A model generated the notes under the pieces. The model had not been told where the DNA came from and did no database searches. It saw only the letters and a list, made by a program, of their open reading frames with translations. From positions 419,204-483,203 of the forward strand of contig CAVZVW010000005.1 in assembly GCA_963778845.1 (NCBI GenBank): a DNA stretch of 64,000 nt. The letters are read 5' to 3'. This DNA comes from CAVZVW01 sp963778845 (lineage in GTDB: Bacteria; Actinomycetota; Actinomycetes; Actinomycetales; Kineosporiaceae). Each line of letters opens with the position of its first letter. Positions within the stretch are counted from its first letter, which is position 1. Made by a program: the position numbers and the translations under genes. Of this stretch, positions 16,512 through 25,050 are shown in pieces.

Positions 16512-17519
16512 ATGACGCAGCCACACGGCGCCGCCGCGGTGACGATCGACGACGTGCGAGCGGCCGCGGCCCGCCTCGCCGGGGTCGCCCATCGCACCCC
16601 CCTGGTCACCTCACGGACGCTGGACGAGCTCACCGGGGCGCGCGTCGTCCTCAAGGCCGAGAGCCTGCAGCGGATGGGCGCGTTCAAGTTCCGCGGGGCG
16701 TACAACCGGGTGAGCACGCTGGACGCCGCGCAGCTCGCGGGCGGGGTCGTCGCGTCGTCGTCGGGCAACCACGCCCAGGCACTGGCGTTGGCCGCCCGGC
16801 TGTGCGGGACGCACGCCACGATCTTCATGCCGCACGACGCGCCGGAGTCGAAGCGGGTGGCCACGCTCGGCTACGGCGCGACCGTGATCGGGTACGACCG
16901 CTACCGCGACGACCGTGAGGCTCTCACCATCGGCCTGGCCGCCGAGCGCGGGCTGAGCGTCGTGCACCCCTACGACGACCCGTTCGTCATCGCGGGTGCC
17001 GGCACCACCGCGCTGGAGGCGGTCGAGGAGGCCGGCACGCTCGACGTTCTCCTCGTCCCGCTCGGGGGAGGTGGGCTGCTCGCGGGCTGCGCCACGGCGG
17101 CGAAGGCGCTGCTGCCGGGTGTGCGCGTGGTCGGGGTCGAGCCGACCGCCTCCGACGACTGGCAGCGCTCGTTCGCCGCGGGCCATCCGGTCAGCATCGA
17201 GGTCGGCCGCACGATCGCCGACGGCCAGCAGCTCGAGCGCCCAGGTCGGGTCACCTGGCCGATCGTCTCCGCGCTCGTCGACGCGGTGGTGACGGTGGAC
17301 GACGCGATGATCGCCGCGGCGATGCGGTTCTGCTTCGAGCGGCTCAAGCTCGTGGTCGAGCCGAGCGGAGCCAGCGCCCTGGCCGCGCTGATGTCCGGAG
17401 TCGTTGGGGCCCCGGGGAAGCGCGTCGGCGTGGTGCTGAGCGGCGGCAACGTCGACGTCGCGCGGTTCGGCGCCGTGATGGCGGGCGAGTCGGGCTCGCC
17501 CGCCCATCACGGCACCTAG
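16512..17519 (+). CDS. Threonine/serine dehydratase-like PLP enzyme (fold type II)
   Basis: A 335-residue enzyme with the catalytic lysine in QRMGAFKFRGAYN, the substrate loop SSSGNHAQALALAA, the phosphate-binding glycine loop VPLGGGGLLAGCA and the ring-nitrogen serine region VVLSGGNVD. There is no C-terminal ACT domain, so it is the short, unregulated catabolic threonine ammonia-lyase or serine racemase/dehydratase type rather than biosynthetic IlvA. It converts threonine or serine to a 2-oxoacid and ammonia. It is divergent from the SRAP gene with 58 bases between the starts and appears to be a single-gene unit. Confidence 0.9.
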   Translation: MTQPHGAAAVTIDDVRAAAARLAGVAHRTPLVTSRTLDELTGARVVLKAESLQRMGAFKFRGAYNRVSTLDAAQLAGGVVASSSGNHAQALALAARLCGTHATIFMPHDAPESKRVATLGYGATVIGYDRYRDDREALTIGLAAERGLSVVHPYDDPFVIAGAGTTALEAVEEAGTLDVLLVPLGGGGLLAGCATAAKALLPGVRVVGVEPTASDDWQRSFAAGHPVSIEVGRTIADGQQLERPGRVTWPIVSALVDAVVTVDDAMIAAAMRFCFERLKLVVEPSGASALAALMSGVVGAPGKRVGVVLSGGNVDVARFGAVMAGESGSPAHHGT

Positions 17520-17553
17520 GGCTGATCGGCTCAGTCCGGGGTCAGACGTCGGA

Positions 17554-18285
17554 TCAGGCCGTGACAGTGATGAAGAACGCCCCGTCGACGAGGGTGCCGG
17601 CGGGGTTGGTGCAGAAGACCTCCGCTCGGAAGTCCACGCCGTTCAGCTCGGACAGCCCGTTGAGATCACAGCGCGACTGGGTCGGGCCGGAGCCCGACAC
17701 CCAGGAGGTGACCTGTGCGACCTCCCGGAAGCCGTCGGCGAAGCCGGGGAAGACCACGTAGAACCGGCCCGTGCCCTGGCGGGACATCGTGATGTTCGGG
17801 GAGGCGGGGCCGGCGTTGTGCCGTTGGAACGTCACCAGCGACTGGCCGCCGAACCCGTTGATGAGCGCCTCACCGATGAGCTGCTTGGGCCCGAGGAGTG
17901 AGGACGCCCCCGCCGCCCCCGCCGGGCCGGCCGGGCCGGCCGGACCGGCTGCGCCCGGAGCTCCGTCGTTGCCCGGCGCACCATCCGCGCCCGCCGGACC
18001 CGCTGGGCCAGCCGGGCCTGCGGCCCCATCTGCACCGGGCAGCCCCTGCGCTCCCTGCGGGCCCTGTACCGACCAGGTCACCGCGCGCTCTCCGCTGCGG
18101 CAGTGGGCCGCCAGCCGCAGCCTGCCGCTGGAGTCGGCGCACGCCTGGATCACGCCGGACGACACTGTCGTTGCGACTGCCACCCCTGCACCCAGGAGCA
18201 TCGCGACCGCCAACCCGACTCCCACACCGGCAACGAACCGATGCCGCCTCACGAACCCGGCCCTGACCATGCCGACCATCCCCAT
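17554..18285 (-). CDS. Collagen-like repeat protein with N-terminal membrane segment
   Basis: About 243 residues from ATG 18285 (MGMVGMVRAGFVRRHRF). A hydrophobic segment (FVAGVGVGLAVAMLLGAGVA) acts as signal or anchor. A short domain follows (IQACADSSGRLRLAAHCRSG), then about 17 G-X-Y triplets rich in GPA, GAD and GAP. The C-terminal beta-rich globular domain of about 110 residues contains two cysteines (SRCDLNG and EVFCTNPAG). The layout, membrane segment then triple-helix stalk then globular head, suggests an exported trimeric adhesin or surface protein. Several earlier starts are in frame, but the charge and hydrophobic pattern favour 18285. It is divergent from aroA. The ligand is unknown. 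Confidence 0.78.
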   Translation of the reverse strand: MGMVGMVRAGFVRRHRFVAGVGVGLAVAMLLGAGVAVATTVSSGVIQACADSSGRLRLAAHCRSGERAVTWSVQGPQGAQGLPGADGAAGPAGPAGPAGADGAPGNDGAPGAAGPAGPAGPAGAAGASSLLGPKQLIGEALINGFGGQSLVTFQRHNAGPASPNITMSRQGTGRFYVVFPGFADGFREVAQVTSWVSGSGPTQSRCDLNGLSELNGVDFRAEVFCTNPAGTLVDGAFFITVTA

Positions 18286-18509
18286 CTCGATGAGGGAGCG
18301 CCCGCGATGATCGCCGGCGCAAACCGATGCGGCGGACCGTAGCCGGATCGGCCAGTCGGGTGAACGTCCGAGTGCCGGAATCAGGCGTTCGGCCGAGCCG
18401 GGCTTGTCGGCCTCGCGGGCACTCGGTGGTTTCGTCCCCGAGCCCGCCGCCACCCCCAACTCCACTCTGCACGGTCGCGGCCCGATCGCCAGCCACTAAC
18501 CTCACCGGC

Positions 18510-19811
18510 ATGAGCCTGCCCGCCTGGGACGCGCCGACGGCCGACGGCCCCGTCGACGCCACCGTGGAGCTGCCCGGCTCGAAGTCCCTCACGAACCGCT
18601 ACCTCGTGCTCGCGGCGCTGGCCGGCGAGCCGTCCCGGCTGCGCGCACCCCTGCGCTCGCGCGACACGCTGCTGATGGTGCAGTCGCTGCGGGCGATGGG
18701 CACCGGGGTGACCGACGCACATACCGGGCACCGCTTCGGCGACGACTGGGTGGTCACCCCGGGTCGGCTGCACGGCCCTGCCGCCCTCGACTGCGGCCTC
18801 GCCGGCACGGTGATGCGCTTCCTGCCGCCGGTCGCCGCGCTCGCCGCCGGCGACATCGGGTTCGACGGGGACCCGCACGCCCGCACGCGCCCCATGGGAC
18901 CTGTGATCCAGGCCCTGCGGGACCTGGGCGTGGGGGTGGACGACGCGGGCCGGGGCGCCCTGCCGTTCACCGTGCACGGCACGGGCTCGGTCAAGGGAGG
19001 CAGCACGACACTGGACGCGTCGGCGTCCTCCCAGTTCGTCTCCGCCCTGCTGCTCGCGGGGGCGCGGTTCGACGAGGGGGTCGTCGTGCGCCACGTGGGG
19101 CCGCCGTTGCCCAGCCAGCCGCACATCGCCATGACCGTGGAGGCCATGCGCGACGTCGGGATCGTCGTGGACGACGCCGCGCCGGACGTCTGGCAGGTGG
19201 AGCCGGGGCCGGTCGGCGCGTTGGACGTGCAGGTCGAGCCGGACCTGTCCAACGCCGCCCCCTTCCTCGCCGCGGCGGCCATCACAGGGGGCAGGGTGCT
19301 CGTCCCCGGCTGGCCGCAGTACACGACGCAGGCCGGGGACGCGCTGCGCGACATCCTCGACACGATGGGCGCCGACGTCCGCCTCGACCGCGACGGCCTC
19401 ACCGTCCGCGGCACGGGCGACCTCTTCGGGTTGGACGCCGACCTGCGCGACGCCAGCGAGCTCACGCCCGTGCTGGCGGCGCTGTGCGCCCTGGCGGAGT
19501 CGCCGTCGCACCTGCGGGGCGTGGGCCACATCCGCGGCCACGAGACCGACCGCCTGGCGGCGCTCACCCGCGAGCTCAACGCCCTCGGCGCGGACGTCAC
19601 CGAGACCGACGACGGGCTGGTCATCCGACCTCGGCCGCTGCACGCCGGCCGGTTCGCGACGTACGGCGACCACCGCATCGCCACCGCCGGAGCCGTTCTG
19701 GGCCTTCGGGTCCGGGGGATCAGGGTGGAGGACGTCGAGACGACGGCCAAGACCTTGCCCGGCTTCACGTCCTTGTGGCAGGCCATGCTCGGGACGGGCG
19801 CTCACGCGTGA
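18510..19811 (+). CDS. aroA: 3-phosphoshikimate 1-carboxyvinyltransferase (EPSP synthase)
   Basis: 433 residues from ATG 18510. EPSP-synthase signatures are PGSKSLTNRYLVLAALA (substrate lysine), CGLAGTVMRFLPP, LDASASSQFVSALLLA, DLSNAAPFLAAAAI, GHIRGHETDRLAAL and FATYGDHRIATAGAVLGL. It joins shikimate-3-phosphate and phosphoenolpyruvate in aromatic amino-acid synthesis. The loop after the first glycines lacks the class II insertion, so by appearance it is a class I-like enzyme, though this is not certain. Its stop overlaps the rsgA GTG by four bases, so the two are coupled. The start at 18510 is preferred to an open extension to 18327. Confidence 0.97.
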   Translation: MSLPAWDAPTADGPVDATVELPGSKSLTNRYLVLAALAGEPSRLRAPLRSRDTLLMVQSLRAMGTGVTDAHTGHRFGDDWVVTPGRLHGPAALDCGLAGTVMRFLPPVAALAAGDIGFDGDPHARTRPMGPVIQALRDLGVGVDDAGRGALPFTVHGTGSVKGGSTTLDASASSQFVSALLLAGARFDEGVVVRHVGPPLPSQPHIAMTVEAMRDVGIVVDDAAPDVWQVEPGPVGALDVQVEPDLSNAAPFLAAAAITGGRVLVPGWPQYTTQAGDALRDILDTMGADVRLDRDGLTVRGTGDLFGLDADLRDASELTPVLAALCALAESPSHLRGVGHIRGHETDRLAALTRELNALGADVTETDDGLVIRPRPLHAGRFATYGDHRIATAGAVLGLRVRGIRVEDVETTAKTLPGFTSLWQAMLGTGAHA

Positions 19812-20863
19812 CGCGCCGTCGTGCCCCGGACGAGTCCGACATCCGCGCCCGGCCCAACCCGCGCGGCACGCGCCCACGCACGAAAGACCGGCCCAGCCAC
19901 GGCGACGCGGTGCCCGCCCAGGTGATCACCGTTGACCGGGGACGCTATGCCTGCCTGCTCGGCGGGTTCGACGCCCTGACCGGCCCGGCACCGTCAGAAC
20001 CGGTCGTCGTCACCGCCATGAAGGCGCGCGAGCTGGGCCGGGCCGGCGTGATCGTCGGCGACCGGGTGGACCTGGTCGGCGACGCCAGCGGTGCTGCCGG
20101 GGCACTCGCCCGCATCGTGCGCGTCACCCCGCGCGCGACCCTGCTGCGACGCAGCGCGGACGACACCGACCCGGTGGAGCGGGCGGTGGTCGCCAATGCC
20201 GACCAGCTCGCGGTCGTGACAGCCCTCGCCGACCCGGCCCCGCGCCCGCGGATGGTCGACCGCTGCCTCGTGGCCGCCTACGACAGCGGCCTGGACCCCC
20301 TGCTCGTGCTGACGAAGGCCGACCTCGCCGACCCCGATGCGTTCCTCGGCGACTACGCCCCGCTCGGCGTCCCGTACGTCGTCACGCACGTCGACGGGCA
20401 GGGCCGGCTGACCGGGCTCGACGCGGTCACGGCAGCCCTCGCCGGGCGGGTGACCGCGCTGATCGGCCACTCCGGGGTCGGCAAGTCCACGCTGGTCAAC
20501 GCGCTGGTACCGGGTACCGACCGGGTCACCGCCGTCGTCAACGAGGTGACGGGCCGCGGGCGGCACACGTCGACGTCGGTCATCGCCCTGCGGCTGCCGG
20601 CCGGCGGGTGGGTGGTGGACACCCCCGGGGTCCGCTCCTTCGGGCTGGCGCACGTCGACCCCGACCGGATCATCCACCACTTCCCCGACCTGCTCGCCGG
20701 CACCGGCGAGTGCCCGCGCGGGTGCAGCCACGACGAGGAGGAGTGCGGGGTGGACGCGTTCGTCGCCGCGGGCGGGGCCGGGCCCGCAGGTCCAGGACGG
20801 CTGGCCTCGCTTCGTCGGCTGCTGCGCTCGCGAGCCGGCAACCCCGACGACGCCGGCGCCTAG
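19808..20863 (+). CDS. rsgA: Ribosome small subunit-dependent GTPase A
   Basis: 351 residues from GTG 19808, overlapping the aroA stop (GTGA). An OB-fold segment (GDAVPAQVITVDRGRYACLL) precedes a circularly permuted GTPase domain. The order is G4 LLVLTKADLAD, then G1 IGHSGVGKSTLVNAL, then G3 WVVDTPGVRSFGL, the hallmark of this family. The C-terminal zinc knuckle is ECPRGCSHDEEECGV. It acts late in 30S ribosome maturation. The aroA-rsgA pair followed by hisN is a common actinobacterial arrangement. Tandem hairpins follow the stop codon. Confidence 0.96.
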   Translation: MTRRRAPDESDIRARPNPRGTRPRTKDRPSHGDAVPAQVITVDRGRYACLLGGFDALTGPAPSEPVVVTAMKARELGRAGVIVGDRVDLVGDASGAAGALARIVRVTPRATLLRRSADDTDPVERAVVANADQLAVVTALADPAPRPRMVDRCLVAAYDSGLDPLLVLTKADLADPDAFLGDYAPLGVPYVVTHVDGQGRLTGLDAVTAALAGRVTALIGHSGVGKSTLVNALVPGTDRVTAVVNEVTGRGRHTSTSVIALRLPAGGWVVDTPGVRSFGLAHVDPDRIIHHFPDLLAGTGECPRGCSHDEEECGVDAFVAAGGAGPAGPGRLASLRRLLRSRAGNPDDAGA

Positions 20864-20938
20864 ACCCGGCGGCGGGTCTAGACCCGGCGGCGGGTCGAGG
20901 CTCAGCGGCTCGAGGCTCAGCGGGTCGCGGCTCAGGGG
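20861..20938 (+). terminator. Tandem hairpin repeats between rsgA and the convergent DUF2231 gene
   Basis: Two 18-bp copies (20861-20878, 20879-20896) each hold GACCCG-GCGG-CGGGTC, a perfect 6-bp stem with a 4-base loop. Imperfect 15-bp units follow (GAGGCTCAGCGGCTC-like, 20897-20938). The genes on both sides converge here, so a bidirectional terminator is likely. The first repeat includes the rsgA stop codon. Confidence 0.55.
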
Positions 20939-21402
20939 GCATGCGTGTTCTGGACCGTGACTCCCCACAGAGCCCGGGCGCCGGTGTCCCCGGCCACCAC
21001 GACCATCCCCGTCGCCACCAGGCCGGCGACCGCACTCAGCACGATCCCGGCGGGGACGAACGGCCCCCCGCGGCGGTGGGCCAGCCAGACCACCACGGCG
21101 GCGATCAGCAGGGCGACAGCGAACCACGGCATCAGGCGCCCGATCTGGCCGTGCCGTTGCGCCGGAAGGGTTCCGGTGATCTGGCCGAGCCGTGACTGAA
21201 GCGCCAGCCCCGACATGCGTGCCACCAGGGTGAGGCCCAGGACGACGGCGTCGGCGACCACGACCAGGCCGGCACTGTGGCGCCACTTCGGTCGTACGGC
21301 CACGAGGAAGGTCAGCAGCGACATCAGCGGCAGCAGCACGACCACCGCGTGGACGACGAGGGCGTGCACGGGGAGCCCGTTGACGGTGTCGAACACACCC
21401 AT
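20932..21402 (-). CDS. DUF2231 domain membrane protein (copy 1)
   Basis: A 156-residue protein beginning MGVFDTVNGLPVHALVVHAVVVLLPL. It has four predicted transmembrane helices and the N-terminal LPVHALVVHAVVVLLP motif, with two histidines in the first helix, typical of DUF2231. It is a clear relative of the next gene (VNGLPVHALVVHAVVVLLP against GGLPVHALVVHAVVVLLP; ALQSRLGQ against SLQSRLSQ), with the same spacing. The histidines suggest heme or metal binding in the membrane, but no function is established. It lies 44 bases after the start-side partner on the same strand, so the pair is probably one unit. Confidence 0.88.
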   Translation of the reverse strand: MGVFDTVNGLPVHALVVHAVVVLLPLMSLLTFLVAVRPKWRHSAGLVVVADAVVLGLTLVARMSGLALQSRLGQITGTLPAQRHGQIGRLMPWFAVALLIAAVVVWLAHRRGGPFVPAGIVLSAVAGLVATGMVVVAGDTGARALWGVTVQNTHAP

Positions 21403-21446
21403 GGAACGCCGGTCGCGGCGATCCGGTTCAGGCGCGGTTCGGCGCC

Positions 21447-21935
21447 TCAGCCGTCACCCTCCACGGGTGCCGGCGTACCGGCCATCCGCTCCTGCCATGT
21501 GGCCGATGCGCCGCTGTGGCCGACCGCCACGACGATGCCGATCGCCGCGACCCCGGCGGCTGCGGACAGGGCGATCCCGATCGGCACCAACGGGCCCGTC
21601 CCGCCCCGCCTGACGGAGAGGTAGACCACGGCCGAGGCCACCAGCAGGAGGAACGCGAACCACGGCACGAGCCCGCCCATCTCGGCGTGGTCGTCGGCGA
21701 CGCGTCGCCCGGCGGCCTGGCTCAGCCGCGACTGCAGCGACTCGCCCGACCCCGCGCCGGCGAAGCACAGCAGCAGGACCACGCCGTTGGCGACCATCAC
21801 CCACAGGGCCGCCGGGGCGCGCCACGAGGGCCGGGCTGCCACAGCGACCGTGACCACCGCCATGACGGGCAGCAGGACCACGACGGCGTGGACGACGAGG
21901 GCATGCACAGGGAGGCCCCCCAGGAGATCGAGCAT
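21447..21935 (-). CDS. DUF2231 domain membrane protein (copy 2)
   Basis: 162 residues from ATG 21935 (MLDLLGGLPVHALVVHAV). It has the same four-helix plan as the downstream copy, with ARPSWRAPAALW, GESLQSRLSQAAG, HAEMGGLVPWFAF and a short cytoplasmic end. The frame is open far upstream, but those codons are antisense to hisN and out of family. It is divergent from hisN, with 105 bases between the starts. Tandem duplication followed by moderate divergence is the simplest history. The function is unknown. Confidence 0.88.
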   Translation of the reverse strand: MLDLLGGLPVHALVVHAVVVLLPVMAVVTVAVAARPSWRAPAALWVMVANGVVLLLCFAGAGSGESLQSRLSQAAGRRVADDHAEMGGLVPWFAFLLLVASAVVYLSVRRGGTGPLVPIGIALSAAAGVAAIGIVVAVGHSGASATWQERMAGTPAPVEGDG

Positions 21936-22040
21936 GCCCGTCACTCTAACGGCGCGACGGTGACCCACTGTGAGCGGGGCCGAACGCTCGGGCCGCGTCG
22001 TTTCACGGGCCCCCGGTCCCGGGCGGTAGCGTCGGCGGCC

Positions 22041-22874
22041 GTGGCTTCCTACGACGACGACCTCCGCCTGGCGCACGTCATCGCCGACCAGGTGGACGGT
22101 CTCACGATGGCGCGGTTCACCGCCTCCGACCTGCGCGTGGAGACGAAGCCGGACCTGACCCCCGTGACGGACGCCGACCGCGCGGCCGAGGAGATCGTGC
22201 GCTCGCAGCTGCGCCGCACGCGCCCACGCGACGCCGTCATGGGAGAGGAGTTCGCGCCGACCGGGCACGGGACGCGGCAGTGGATCATCGACCCGATCGA
22301 CGGCACCAAGAACTTCGTTCGCGGGGTTCCGGTGTGGGCCACCCTCATCGCGCTCGTCGACGACGGCCGGCCCGTCGTGGGGCTCGTCTCGGCGCCGGCC
22401 CTGGGGAAGCGCTGGTGGGCCGCCACGGGCACGGGTGCCTGGACCGGTCGCAGCCTCTCGTCTGCGCGAAGGCTGCGTGTCTCTTCGGTCGCGGCGCTCG
22501 CGGACGCGTCCTTGTCGTACTCCTCCGTGAGCTCCTGGTACGACCTGGGACGCGGCGAGCGGTTCCTCGCGCTGGAGCGTGCGGTGTGGCGCAGCAGGGC
22601 CTACGGCGACTTCTGGTCCTACATGCTCGTGGCCGAGGGCGCGGTGGACGTGGCCGGCGAGCCGCAGCTGCAGCTGTACGACATGGCGGCGCTGGTCCCC
22701 GTGGTGACCGAGGCGGGCGGGCGGTTCACCTCCCTCACCGGCGAGGACGGGCCGTTCGGCGGCGACGCGCTGGCCACCAACGGCCTGCTGCACGAGCAGG
22801 CACTGGCCGTGCTGTCCCCCGTGACCTCGTCCCCGAACGAGCGGTCGCCTAGCGGGGCGACGCCGACCAGCTGA
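22041..22874 (+). CDS. hisN: Histidinol-phosphatase, inositol-monophosphatase-like
   Basis: 277 residues from GTG 22041 (VASYDDDLRLAHVIAD). The metal-dependent phosphatase motifs are GEEF, WIIDPIDGTKNFVRGVPVWA (DPxDGTxNF) and LQLYDMAALVPVVTEAGG. Actinobacterial HisN of this type dephosphorylates L-histidinol phosphate. Placement downstream of aroA-rsgA matches the hisN locus seen in Streptomyces, which supports this over a plain inositol monophosphatase. No other his genes are present. The end overlaps the tail of the membrane-protein gene coming from the other strand. Confidence 0.9.
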   Translation: MASYDDDLRLAHVIADQVDGLTMARFTASDLRVETKPDLTPVTDADRAAEEIVRSQLRRTRPRDAVMGEEFAPTGHGTRQWIIDPIDGTKNFVRGVPVWATLIALVDDGRPVVGLVSAPALGKRWWAATGTGAWTGRSLSSARRLRVSSVAALADASLSYSSVSSWYDLGRGERFLALERAVWRSRAYGDFWSYMLVAEGAVDVAGEPQLQLYDMAALVPVVTEAGGRFTSLTGEDGPFGGDALATNGLLHEQALAVLSPVTSSPNERSPSGATPTS

Positions 22875-23626
22875 CGCCGTCGGGCACGGCCACGGCCTGC
22901 GCGCACGGCGACCCACACCGCGAGAAGCCGCGGCGCCAGCAGCAACGCGTACAGGTCGAACCAGCCGTACCCGCCCGCCGCCCCCGACGGTGGGTTGCCC
23001 TGGCCCACGATGTGCAGCAGGGGGTCGGCGGGCGCCCACGCCCAGGTGCCCAGCGCCGTGCCGAGGAGCTCCAGGTAGCTCACCACGAGGAACGCACCCA
23101 CGTAGAGCATCCGTGAGCGCCCCCAGACGAGGAAGCCCAGGAGGCAGCAGAACCAGAACGCCCCGAGCACGTCGTGGCGCGGCGCGAGAGCCAGCCCGTA
23201 CATCGCCCAGGCACCGCCGACGACCAGCGTCGCGGCCACGAGCCCGCGCCGATGCCGGGCGAACATCGCCGAGCGGCCGAGTGCCAGGGCGGCCAGGTAG
23301 ACCAGGCCGTGACCCGGCGGGACGAAACCCGGCACCGTGTGGATGCGGTACACGTAGACCTGCAGGAGCGGGCTGAACGTGTACTCCACGCACGTCGCGA
23401 GCCCGACGACCACGAGGGTCTGCGTGCGCACCAGGGCCGTCTGTCCACGCAGGAGGAGGGCGAGCACGGCCCACGTTCCCAACCCCAGCGCAAGCTGGCG
23501 GGCGAGCTCGGCGCCGGTAGGCAAGGGCACGGCGTCCAGCACGAGCACCGCCCCGACCCAGCCGAGGACCGTGGCGGCGATCGTCAGGTCGCCCGCGGCA
23601 CCAACCCGCGGCGTGGCACCGACCAT
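22849..23626 (-). CDS. Integral membrane protein of unknown function, probable +1 frameshift near its end
   Basis: From ATG 23626 (MVGATPRVGAAGDL) there are about eight hydrophobic segments, with a conserved-looking loop EYTFSPLLQVYVYRIHTVPG followed by FVPPGHGLVYLAALAL. Read as is, the frame misses a stop and runs on to 22619, antisense to hisN, as a low-complexity tail. If one extra base near 22905 is skipped the frame becomes AQAVAVPDGVSWSASPR and stops at 22849-22851, just inside the hisN end. That ending looks more natural, and 778 bases is one more than whole codons, so I mark 22849. It resembles conserved actinobacterial membrane proteins with no known role. Confidence 0.65.
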
Positions 23627-23700
23627 CAGCACCCGTCCAGGGTGCCAGACCGGACGCGACCGCCCAGCGACGTGCCAGGTTCGTGGCCTACCATCCCCCG

Positions 23701-24495
23701 GTGCCCCCCCTTCGGACGTACCGGCCCAGGCTGCTCCCGGCCCGGGGCGGCCGGCTCCTGCCCGCGCTCGCGGTGGTCGCGGCGCTCGCGACGAGCGGAT
23801 GCACGGGGACGTCGGTCCCCGCCCTGCCGGCACCGTCGACGTCCGCGTCCACATCCGTCCCCGGCCTTGCGACGTCCCCCGGCACCGTCGCCCCGACCGT
23901 GGGGCAGACCTGGGACCAGGTCCGCGGCTCGGCGCGCGTGGCGCTGTACAGCGAGGCCGCGCTGGCGGGCCTGCACGGCCGGTTCCTGCAGCGTCGCGTC
24001 AGCCCGGGTCTGGCCGAGGTGCTCGTCATGCGGACGCCGACGTCGGCGGAGCCGGTGGACGCGGCCCGCCTTGCACAGTGGGGGGTCGCCGAGCCGGCCG
24101 CCCTTCGGCTGGCGGAGGAGCAGACCTTCGCCCACGCGGTGCGGCCGTCGTCGGCGAACGGCTTCGTCGCGTTCGCCCCCGCTCCGGGCGAGGAGCACTT
24201 CCTCACGTCGTGGCTGCTGCGACCCGAACAGGCGCTCGGCCACGTGCTGGCGCACGGCGCCGTGCTCAGTGCCCCTCGGCGCGGTGAGCTCATCCTGCAC
24301 GAGCTCCAACCGGGCGAGGGCCAGAAGTACGTCCAGGCGATGGCGTCGGCCACCGCTGACAGCTACACCGCCGGGCCGGGCCCGGTCAGCCCGGACCTCT
24401 ACTGGTGGCACGCGGGCGTGCTGACGACGCTGACGACGCAGGACGGCGCCGTCGCCGCCTTCCCCGAGGTGCTTGGCGCGTTGCTGGCGGGCTAG
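23701..24495 (+). CDS. Putative lipoprotein of unknown function
   Basis: About 264 residues. A basic start (LRTYRPRLLPARGGR) precedes a hydrophobic core and the lipobox ATSGC, so the protein is probably lipid-anchored outside the membrane. A Thr/Ser/Pro linker (STSASTSVPGLATSPGT) is followed by a globular domain with ALYSEAALAGLHGRFLQRRV, VAFAPAPGEEHFLTSW and WWHAGVLTTLTTQDGAV. No family was recognised. The GTG at 23701 is chosen; another in-frame GTG lies at 23683. It is divergent from the membrane-protein gene, with 74 bases between the starts. Confidence 0.72.
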   Translation: MPPLRTYRPRLLPARGGRLLPALAVVAALATSGCTGTSVPALPAPSTSASTSVPGLATSPGTVAPTVGQTWDQVRGSARVALYSEAALAGLHGRFLQRRVSPGLAEVLVMRTPTSAEPVDAARLAQWGVAEPAALRLAEEQTFAHAVRPSSANGFVAFAPAPGEEHFLTSWLLRPEQALGHVLAHGAVLSAPRRGELILHELQPGEGQKYVQAMASATADSYTAGPGPVSPDLYWWHAGVLTTLTTQDGAVAAFPEVLGALLAG

Positions 24496-24577
24496 GTGTG
24501 CTGTCCAGCTAGGTCAGGCCCGGACGACCGAGGCCGCGGACTGGATGCTTGCCGGACGCCGCGCGCGGACGTGGTGC

Positions 24578-24934
24578 TCAGCGCGGGACGCGCGGGTCCA
24601 GGCGCCGCCGCGACTCCTCGGGCAGGCTCGCCTCGACGCAGTCCGGGCAGGAGGCCGGCGCGGCGGCGGCGAAGGCGCGCTCCCAGAACACCGTCCACCC
24701 CGACGTCCACTCACCGCACAGGGACTGCCGCATCCCTGGGCGCCACGCGTGCTCGGTGCCGTAAGGGAGCCAGCACATCGGCACGCCGGCGGAGCGGTCC
24801 CGCACCTTGTGCGTGGTGACGACGACCAGGTCTGCCAGCGCCGGGCCCCCCGGCGAACGGCTGGCGGAGGCTGCTGTGGCCGAGGCGGTCAGAGTGGGCG
24901 ACGTCAGAGTGGGCGAGGCCAGCGTGGGCGACAT
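24578..24934 (-). CDS. Small Cys/Trp-rich hypothetical protein
   Basis: A 118-residue frame. The first 20 residues are a TLASP/TLTSP repeat from a 15-bp tandem repeat and may not be translated. The core is distinctive: LVVVTTHKVRDRSAGVPMCW, LPYGTEHAWRPGMRQSLCGE, WTSGWTVFWERAFAAAAPAS, then CPDCVEASLPEE. Four cysteines and two histidines in this spacing suggest a small zinc-binding module. It lies 116 bases after the TetR stop on the same strand and fills an otherwise empty stretch. The true start could be a later codon. The function is unknown. Confidence 0.55.
   Translation of the reverse strand: MSPTLASPTLTSPTLTASATAASASRSPGGPALADLVVVTTHKVRDRSAGVPMCWLPYGTEHAWRPGMRQSLCGEWTSGWTVFWERAFAAAAPASCPDCVEASLPEESRRRLDPRVPR
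24888..24932 (+). repeat. Three 15-bp tandem repeats
   Basis: Units GTCAGAGTGGGCGAC (24888-24902), GTCAGAGTGGGCGAG (24903-24917) and GCCAGCGTGGGCGAC (24918-24932) lie at the 5' end of the small Cys/Trp-rich gene. They encode its repetitive N-terminus on the minus strand. Confidence 0.75.
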
Positions 24935-25050
24935 GGGTCAGCTCCTCCCGAGCGCCCGCAGCGTGACAGCTCTGTCACCAACCGGTTGCGGCACGCAGTG
25001 CCATCATTGCGGCACTGGATGCCGTTAGCAAGAGTCGAAAGCGACCTTCG

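Noticed and set aside
17898..18070. Regular short repeats considered as a CRISPR array
   Set aside because: The period is 9 bases and encodes G-X-Y collagen triplets; there are no spacers or cas genes.
18373..18402. GGAAT motif on the plus strand as a second SigR promoter before aroA
   Set aside because: No GTT occurs at 18 or 19 bases.
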